Positions 1 to 4,889 of a stretch of 9,077 nt of DNA are shown piece by piece; position 1 is the stretch's first letter, and each line of letters begins with the position of its first letter. The notes beneath the pieces are model-generated. The model was not told the DNA's origin. It did not search any database and saw only the letters and a list, made by a program, of their open reading frames with translations. Made by a program: the position numbers and the translations under genes. This DNA comes from PKWO01 sp036384915 (lineage in GTDB: Bacteria > Pseudomonadota > Gammaproteobacteria > Burkholderiales > Burkholderiaceae_D): NCBI GenBank assembly GCA_036384915.1, contig DASVLJ010000035.1, forward strand, positions 1 through 9,077. The letters are read 5' to 3'.

Positions 1-1
1 G

Positions 2-709
2 AGTCTGCTTCTTCTTGCCTGCGAACTCTGCTGCGGAAAAACTCGATTGCTTCATTTTTATCGGTATCGGCAAAGGGGACGTGCTATTGTGCCAGCTATG
101 CTGCGCCCAATCGAGGGGCCGGTGAATAAATCAGCGTTTCCCGAGATACCGCTGATTGCAAACAGCGAAATCAACGAATTGTCCTCGCGCGCCGCTCAAT
201 TGCGAATGGCGACGGCACAAAATGATTCTCTGAATGCCGGCGTCGTTCGTGCACCGCGCGCTGGGGTTATCTCAATGATGTCGGCGCATGCCGGGCAGTC
301 TGTCATGCCAGGGGATCAATTGATGACCATCTGGCCATCCAATACTTCGCTGGAAGCCCGTGTTGTCGTCGGTAGTGACTTGATCGGCGTAATCAATGTC
401 GGTCAGGAGATATTCATACGACACCGCTCCTATCCGTATCAAAAATATGGCATGCAACGTGCTTTGGTGACGCAAGTATCGAAAAGTCCAATACAGATCG
501 CCGGCTCGCCAGGGCAATCTGGCTACGTAGTTTACGCAAAGCTAGGAGATGTAGAAGGCGCCGAAGCGCATTCCACCATACGGCTTGTTCCCGGGATGGA
601 ATTCGATGCGGATGTCCTCCTCGAAAGGCGCACCCTGTTGGATTGGGTGCTGCAGCCGTTCAGGGGATTTCAGGCGCGTCAGTCCATCGGGACGGTTAAG
701 GCGAGATAG
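2..709 (+). CDS. HlyD/CvaA-type membrane fusion protein of a peptide exporter, C-terminal part (5' end outside window or degraded)
   Basis: This is the periplasmic adaptor that links an inner-membrane C39-peptidase ABC exporter to an outer-membrane channel. The reading frame is open from the left edge of the window, and the first start-like codon is a TTG at 47 with no Shine-Dalgarno sequence, so the true start is not visible. Counting from 47, the second lipoyl half-motif (VRAPRAG, about residues 67-73) is followed by a beta-barrel segment with the family hallmark YPYQKYG (129-135). The C-terminus has the typical GMEFDADVLLERRTLLDWVLQPF pattern (183-205). Residues 41-60 could be the end of the helical hairpin. 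Full-length relatives are about 400 residues with an N-terminal membrane anchor, so half is missing here. The first ~40 residues look unlike a coiled coil, so a frameshift or damaged 5' part is possible. It ends 2 nt before the exporter gene, implying co-translation. The family call is firm; intactness is not. Confidence 0.8.
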   Translation, partial: SLLLLACELCCGKTRLLHFYRYRQRGRAIVPAMLRPIEGPVNKSAFPEIPLIANSEINELSSRAAQLRMATAQNDSLNAGVVRAPRAGVISMMSAHAGQSVMPGDQLMTIWPSNTSLEARVVVGSDLIGVINVGQEIFIRHRSYPYQKYGMQRALVTQVSKSPIQIAGSPGQSGYVVYAKLGDVEGAEAHSTIRLVPGMEFDADVLLERRTLLDWVLQPFRGFQARQSIGTVKAR

Positions 710-711
710 AG

Positions 712-2784
712 ATGGACATTGGATTTTCCCTAGGCAGGCGCTTGCCGATGGTCATGCAGACTGAAGCAGCTGAATGCGGTTTAGCTTGCATTGCAATGAT
801 TGCGCAATACCACGGCAGTACCCGGGACTTGCGATCCATCCGCGCCAAGGAAGGTGCAAGGCTGCGGGGCGCAAATTTGATTATGCTGATTCTCGCCGCT
901 GGCCGCATCAATCTGAGGGCGCGCGCGTTACGATTGGAGCTTTCCGAGCTTAAAGACCTGCAAACCCCATGCGTCCTGCATTGGGATATGGCGCATTTTG
1001 TCGTGTTGAAAGAGGTGAGCGGTAATCGGGTAACGATTCACGACCCGGCCTTGGGAGCGCGGGAATTTTCGTTGGAGGAGGTATCCAAGCATTTTACCGG
1101 CGTCGCGCTTGAACTCGAACCAACGCCGGATTTCGAAACAGGCGAGCCGGTTGACCGATTGCGTCTAAGGGACGTCATAGGACGTGTCAGAGGTGCCACG
1201 CAGGCGTTCATTCAGATTTTCCTGCTTGCGCTCGTTTTAGAAGGACTGATCGTTGTCGCTCCGTTCCAGATGCAGTGGACCATTGATCAAGTGCTGCTTA
1301 CGCGGGACGCCGATTTGTCAATGGTATTGGCTATCGGATTCGCCTTCCTGTTGTTGTTCCAGATTCTCGTATCGGGCTTGCGAAGCTGGGCCATCACGCA
1401 TCTCGGTGCATTGTTGAGTGTGCAGTGGGTGACGAACATCTTTGCTCACATGGTGCATTTGCCGCTGCGCTATTTTGCCGCCCGCCATGTCGGCGATGTC
1501 GTTTCGCGCATCGATTCAGTGCGCTCAATCCAGCGCGTGATAACGACGCAGTTCGTCGGCGCCCTGATTGACGGCTTGATGTCTATGACACTTTTGGTGT
1601 TGATGGCGCTGTATAGCCCGATGCTTTTGACAGTCGTCCTTTCAGCGTTTGCGGTCTATTTCGTGTCCTTGTGGGTGCTTTATAAACCACACCGTCGCGC
1701 GACGCAGGACTTGATTTTGTCGAGCGCCGTTCAAAATAGCGCGCTGATCGAAGTACTCCGGGCGATGCCCACTTTGAAGCTGGCCAATCAATTGGAAGCA
1801 CGGGTCAACACCTATCAGAACGGGCAGGTTGAAGTCGCCAATCGAGACATCCGTACCCAGGTTTGGGCTTTGGTCCAACAGCACGCCAATCAATTTGTGT
1901 TCGGCTTTCAACGCGTGCTAATCATTTGGATGGGCGCACGGGCAGTGATGGCGAACGACATGAGCGTCGGAATGCTTGTTGCCTTTCTTGCCTACGCGGA
2001 TCTATTTGCAGCGCGTGCGGCAAAGCTGGTCGAGCAATTGAAAGAGTTGCGCATGCTTTCCCTTCATGTCGAGCGCTTGGCCGATGTGACGCAAACACCC
2101 CGTGAGCCGCATCAATGGTCCGATATGGACAGCACGACCTTGCCCAACCGAATTGAGCTTCGCGATGTCGGATTCAGGTACGGTGAAAATGACCCATGGA
2201 TATTCAGAAATCTGAACTTGAGCGTTGAAGGCGGCGAATCAGTGGCGATCGTCGGCCCTTCCGGTTGTGGCAAATCTACCTTGGCGAAAATTATTCTCGG
2301 CCTGGAGATGCCTACCGAGGGAGAGGTGCTTTATGGTGGCATCGAAATTCGCAAACTGGGGTTGAAGCGTTACCGTCAGATTATTTCAGCGGTGCTACAG
2401 GACGATGTGCTGATGGCCGGCACCATCGCGGACAACATCACGCTTGAGCAACCAGGTTGCACGGAGGAGGCAATTCGCACCGTTGCCCAAATGGCTGAGA
2501 TAGACGCCGATATTTTGGCAATGCCGATGCAGTATCGGACCGAAGTGGGCGACATGGGGAGCGCATTGTCCGGAGGCCAGCGCCAGCGGCTTATCTTGGC
2601 GCGCGCCTTGTTCAGGGCGCCGCGTGTCTTGCTTCTTGACGAGGCTACCAGCCACCTAGACGAAGCCTGCGAGCAGCGTGTTAATGAGAATATACGAGGA
2701 ATGTCTTTGACCAGAATCATCATCGCCCATCGCCCGGCCACCATCGCCAGTGCGAGCAGAATCATCAACCTGGGCATCGAGTGA
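712..2784 (+). CDS. Peptidase-containing (C39) bacteriocin ABC exporter
   Basis: This inner-membrane transporter cuts double-glycine leaders in the cytoplasm and exports the core peptide using ATP (CvaB/LagD/PCAT1 type). At 690 aa it has all three expected modules. The N-terminal C39 peptidase (about 10-135) has oxyanion Gln16, catalytic Cys22 in EAAECGLAC, His95 and Asp111. The transmembrane domain covers about 155-440 with around six hydrophobic segments. The ATPase domain covers about 480-690, with Walker A GPSGCGKST (Lys521), signature LSGGQ (619-623), Walker B LLLDE (Asp643, Glu644) and H-loop His673. All key residues are present, so it should be active. It ends only 17 residues after the H-loop, slightly shorter than usual. 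The ATG at 712 follows the upstream stop by 2 nt, with an AAGG-type site about 10 nt before it. The double-glycine peptide at 2910 is the obvious substrate. The family assignment is essentially certain; the substrate is inferred. Confidence 0.97.
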   Translation: MDIGFSLGRRLPMVMQTEAAECGLACIAMIAQYHGSTRDLRSIRAKEGARLRGANLIMLILAAGRINLRARALRLELSELKDLQTPCVLHWDMAHFVVLKEVSGNRVTIHDPALGAREFSLEEVSKHFTGVALELEPTPDFETGEPVDRLRLRDVIGRVRGATQAFIQIFLLALVLEGLIVVAPFQMQWTIDQVLLTRDADLSMVLAIGFAFLLLFQILVSGLRSWAITHLGALLSVQWVTNIFAHMVHLPLRYFAARHVGDVVSRIDSVRSIQRVITTQFVGALIDGLMSMTLLVLMALYSPMLLTVVLSAFAVYFVSLWVLYKPHRRATQDLILSSAVQNSALIEVLRAMPTLKLANQLEARVNTYQNGQVEVANRDIRTQVWALVQQHANQFVFGFQRVLIIWMGARAVMANDMSVGMLVAFLAYADLFAARAAKLVEQLKELRMLSLHVERLADVTQTPREPHQWSDMDSTTLPNRIELRDVGFRYGENDPWIFRNLNLSVEGGESVAIVGPSGCGKSTLAKIILGLEMPTEGEVLYGGIEIRKLGLKRYRQIISAVLQDDVLMAGTIADNITLEQPGCTEEAIRTVAQMAEIDADILAMPMQYRTEVGDMGSALSGGQRQRLILARALFRAPRVLLLDEATSHLDEACEQRVNENIRGMSLTRIIIAHRPATIASASRIINLGIE

Positions 2785-2851
2785 ATCACGCACTTTTCGG
2801 AATCGCCTTTGAGCAGGCACCAGTTTTGGGCAGGCGCCTCACCGCGCACGG

Positions 2852-2880
2852 TTCAAAAATCGTCCCGCAAGGGATATTAC
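2852..2880 (+). promoter_or_regulatory. Candidate sigma-70 promoter for the peptide gene
   Basis: TTCAAA (2852-2857) and TATTAC (2875-2880) are separated by exactly 17 nt. Each matches four of six consensus bases. Transcription would start near 2887, about 23 nt before the peptide ATG and just upstream of its ribosome binding site. The site lies in the only sizeable gap (125 nt) of the operon. It is a pattern match only, without experimental support. Confidence 0.35.
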
Positions 2881-2896
2881 TTTCATCAACCTTTAA

Positions 2897-2904
2897 AAGG
2901 AGAG
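2897..2904 (+). promoter_or_regulatory. Strong ribosome binding site of the peptide gene
   Basis: AAGGAGAG lies 5-12 nt upstream of the ATG at 2910, with the AGGAG core ending 7 nt before the start codon. It is the best Shine-Dalgarno match in the locus. It decides the start at 2910 over the longer reading frame that opens at a GTG at 2781. Confidence 0.85.
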
Positions 2905-2909
2905 ATCTT

Positions 2910-3044
2910 ATGCGCAAGCTCACAATTGACGAACTGAAGGAAGTTTCTGGCGGCAGCGGCTGCGGTCCCAGCATCGGCGGTTTCCTCGCCTACCTCGTTA
3001 CTCACATGATCTGCTGCAACAGCGTTTGCAATAGCTACCAGTAA
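2910..3044 (+). CDS. Double-glycine leader precursor peptide (candidate disulfide-bonded bacteriocin), 44 aa
   Basis: This is the likely product and export substrate of the locus. The 15-residue leader MRKLTIDELKEVSGG has the pattern C39 peptidases recognise: hydrophobic residues at -12 (Leu), -7 (Leu) and -4 (Val) before Gly-Gly. The predicted 29-residue core starts SGCGPSIGG, has a hydrophobic middle (FLAYLVTHMI) and ends with a CC...C motif. Its cysteines are at core positions 3, 20, 21 and 25, enough for two disulfides. It contains no Lys, Arg, Asp or Glu; one His is the only titratable side chain of note. The start at ATG 2910 is fixed by a strong ribosome binding site. The gene lies directly after the matching exporter and 59 nt before a thioredoxin-domain gene. 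I do not recognise the core as any named bacteriocin. Antimicrobial activity is inferred; signalling is an alternative. Confidence 0.88.
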   Translation: MRKLTIDELKEVSGGSGCGPSIGGFLAYLVTHMICCNSVCNSYQ

Positions 3045-3058
3045 TCAGTAATAGAGAC

Positions 3059-3090
3059 GGGCGGGAGTCTAATCGGCTTCCGCCCTCTTT
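3059..3090 (+). terminator. Hairpin after the peptide gene, probable partial terminator/attenuator
   Basis: An 11-bp stem pairs GGGCGGGAGTC (3059-3069) with GGCTTCCGCCC (3075-3085). It has two G-U pairs and a 5-nt loop (TAATC), and is followed by TCTTT. It begins 15 nt after the peptide stop and ends just before the ribosome binding site of the next gene. The T-run is short and interrupted, so partial read-through is likely. It could also protect the 3' end of a short peptide mRNA. Confidence 0.6.
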
Positions 3091-3103
3091 GCCGAGGGCA
3101 GAT

Positions 3104-4015
3104 ATGGAAAATACCACGTCGATTTTGGGAAACCTGTCGGCAATATACTTGGGAGCGCTCATCGGCGCTTCCTGCATTGCGCAAATTGTTGATTCAAATG
3201 CCCCTAACGTATCGATGAATCGCGTCGCGAGTTCCGTTCATTTGATTGGCGGCAGTCTGTCTGCGCTCGTTTTGGCATCACCGACCCCCGAAGTCTGGCG
3301 AGTGCTTGCTGGCGGTTTCGTCGCCTTCGTGGCTTTGATCGGAGGCGTGAACGATTTGCGCAAAAAAGAACCCTGTCATTGTCTGGGCGGTTTGATTCCT
3401 GACTATCCGCTTGTCATGAATGCGCTACGTCTGGGTGCGCTTGCTGCTGCGACGATGCTGGCCGTCAGCTATACGAATCGTACAACATCCTGGTCAATCG
3501 CAGCTTTGATAATATCGGGTGCGGCCTGGATAGGATTTTTCTTGAGACTGAAATATTTGCAGTATTCAAGGCTGTTTTACGCACAACGCTACCGCCGTCA
3601 CGCCGCCCCGTCGAGTGTTGAGTCATCTTGGGCTGTGGGCATGGAATCGGAGCAGCCGATTCAATTTGGGGAATTGCTTGCCGAGAGAATTACGCTTCTG
3701 GTCGGCATTTCGTCGACATGCAAGTCCTGCCACCAGGTGGCGGATGAGCTAGGAAAGTTGTTGGCAGTGGCTTCCAGCGCATTGCAAGTGGTGGTGGTTT
3801 CAAATAGCGAACGCATGCGAGAGCAGCTTCCCAAGAGCGGAATTCGGTATTTGGTGGATTCCGAAATTGAAGTGGCCAAACACTTGGGCGTAGGGGGGAC
3901 GCCTTTTCTCGTATTGATCGGACCCGATGGAGGCATCAAATTTGCACCTGTGGACGGAAGGGATTCCGTGCTCGCCAAATTGAAGGAAGTATTCGGTGGA
4001 TTTTCCTCTCCTTGA
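3104..4015 (+). CDS. MauE/DoxX-like membrane protein fused to a thioredoxin-like domain
   Basis: This is a probable thiol-disulfide oxidoreductase anchored in the inner membrane. The N-terminal ~150 residues hold four or five hydrophobic segments (about 12-28, 44-60, 65-82, 105-122, 130-147). A Cys91-His-Cys93 pair in EPCHCLGG resembles the conserved PCxC motif of MauE-type proteins, which help disulfide formation in methylamine dehydrogenase. After a basic linker, a thioredoxin-like domain (about 185-303) carries the active site CKSC (Cys206, Cys209) and a GGTP loop giving the cis-Pro (Pro267). The 303-aa start at ATG 3104 is preferred because GAGGG lies 5 nt upstream; a TTG at 3089 would lie in the preceding hairpin tail. 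In mau operons the two functions are separate proteins, MauE and MauD; here they are one chain. Its place after a four-cysteine peptide suggests that peptide as substrate (inference). No mau structural genes are present, so methylamine use is unlikely. Confidence 0.85.
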   Translation: MENTTSILGNLSAIYLGALIGASCIAQIVDSNAPNVSMNRVASSVHLIGGSLSALVLASPTPEVWRVLAGGFVAFVALIGGVNDLRKKEPCHCLGGLIPDYPLVMNALRLGALAAATMLAVSYTNRTTSWSIAALIISGAAWIGFFLRLKYLQYSRLFYAQRYRRHAAPSSVESSWAVGMESEQPIQFGELLAERITLLVGISSTCKSCHQVADELGKLLAVASSALQVVVVSNSERMREQLPKSGIRYLVDSEIEVAKHLGVGGTPFLVLIGPDGGIKFAPVDGRDSVLAKLKEVFGGFSSP

Positions 4016-4889
4016 TATTGCGGATGTGTCGGTCTGGTATGGCTCGCTGCAGGCGCTGGACCACATCAGCCTGAAGTTGCAACCTGGCGTGTTCGGCCTT
4101 CTTGGCCCCAACGGCGCAGGCAAATCGACGCTGCTTAGAATTCTCGCTTCCGTGCAAGTTCCGACGCAAGGCCGCGTTTCGATGGACGGCTGTGAAGCGG
4201 AGAGGGACTCGTTCGCTTGGCGGCAGCGGTTGGGGTATTTGCCGCAAGACTTCGGTTTGCCGGGAAGGTTGACGGTATTTGAATGGCTCGATCACGTCGG
4301 AGTGATCAAGGGCACCTTGGACGCGCGGGAAAGGCTGGCGCAAGTCGAAAGCCTGTTGACGAAGGTAAATCTGTGGCAGCGCCGAGACCACCGCATCGAC
4401 TCGTTATCGGGCGGCATGCGGCAACGATTGGGGGTGGCGCAGGCGCTGTGGGGCGAGCCGTCGCTTTTGGTGCTGGATGAGCCTTCCTCGGGCCTGGATG
4501 TGGACGAACGTTATAACATGCTCGATTTGCTCGCAGAGGCAGGTAGAAAATCGGTAGTGATCTTGTCCTCGCATATCGTCAGCGAGATTCAGGATGTCTG
4601 CGGCCGGGTCGGAATGTTGGCGGCAGGCCGATTGCTCTTCGATGGCGCTCCCTCGGATGCGGTAAAGGCGATAGCCGGCCAGGTCTGGGAACGGCCCGTT
4701 TTGGCGGATGGACGCGCCGACGCGCTGGTATCCTTTCCGCACGCAAGATTATTTTGGCGGGATGGGGAGATGCGTCAACGGCAATTGGCGGAGCATTCTC
4801 CGGGTGAAACCTTTCAACCCGTGGCACCGACGCTTACCGATGCTTATCTCGCCCGCATCGGACAAACTGCAACCGGCACAATCGCATGA
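3996..4889 (+). CDS. ABC transporter ATP-binding protein
   Basis: This is the cytoplasmic ATPase subunit that should energise the permease encoded next. The 297-residue protein has Walker A GPNGAGKST (Lys43), Q-loop Gln84 in YLPQDFG, signature LSGGM (137-141), Walker B LLVLDEP (Asp161, Glu162), D-loop Asp168 and H-loop His193. The C-terminal ~80 residues form the extra domain often seen in ABC-2 type exporters. The start is a GTG at 3996, supported by AAGGAAG (3983-3989) inside the end of the upstream gene, which it overlaps by 20 nt. It overlaps the permease gene by 4 nt (ATGA). The closest functional types are ATPases paired with ABC-2 permeases, including those giving self-immunity to bacteriocin and lantibiotic producers. 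The family is certain; the transported substrate is unknown. Confidence 0.95.
   Translation: MDFPLLDIADVSVWYGSLQALDHISLKLQPGVFGLLGPNGAGKSTLLRILASVQVPTQGRVSMDGCEAERDSFAWRQRLGYLPQDFGLPGRLTVFEWLDHVGVIKGTLDARERLAQVESLLTKVNLWQRRDHRIDSLSGGMRQRLGVAQALWGEPSLLVLDEPSSGLDVDERYNMLDLLAEAGRKSVVILSSHIVSEIQDVCGRVGMLAAGRLLFDGAPSDAVKAIAGQVWERPVLADGRADALVSFPHARLFWRDGEMRQRQLAEHSPGETFQPVAPTLTDAYLARIGQTATGTIA

Noticed and set aside
2781..3044. Longer 87-residue version of the peptide gene starting at a GTG
   Set aside because: It has no ribosome binding site near 2781, the extra 43 residues show no family pattern, and the ATG at 2910 has a strong binding site and gives an exact leader.
3104..4015. Methylamine utilisation function for the MauE-like protein
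   Set aside because: No dehydrogenase subunits or other mau genes are present, and the neighbours point to peptide export.
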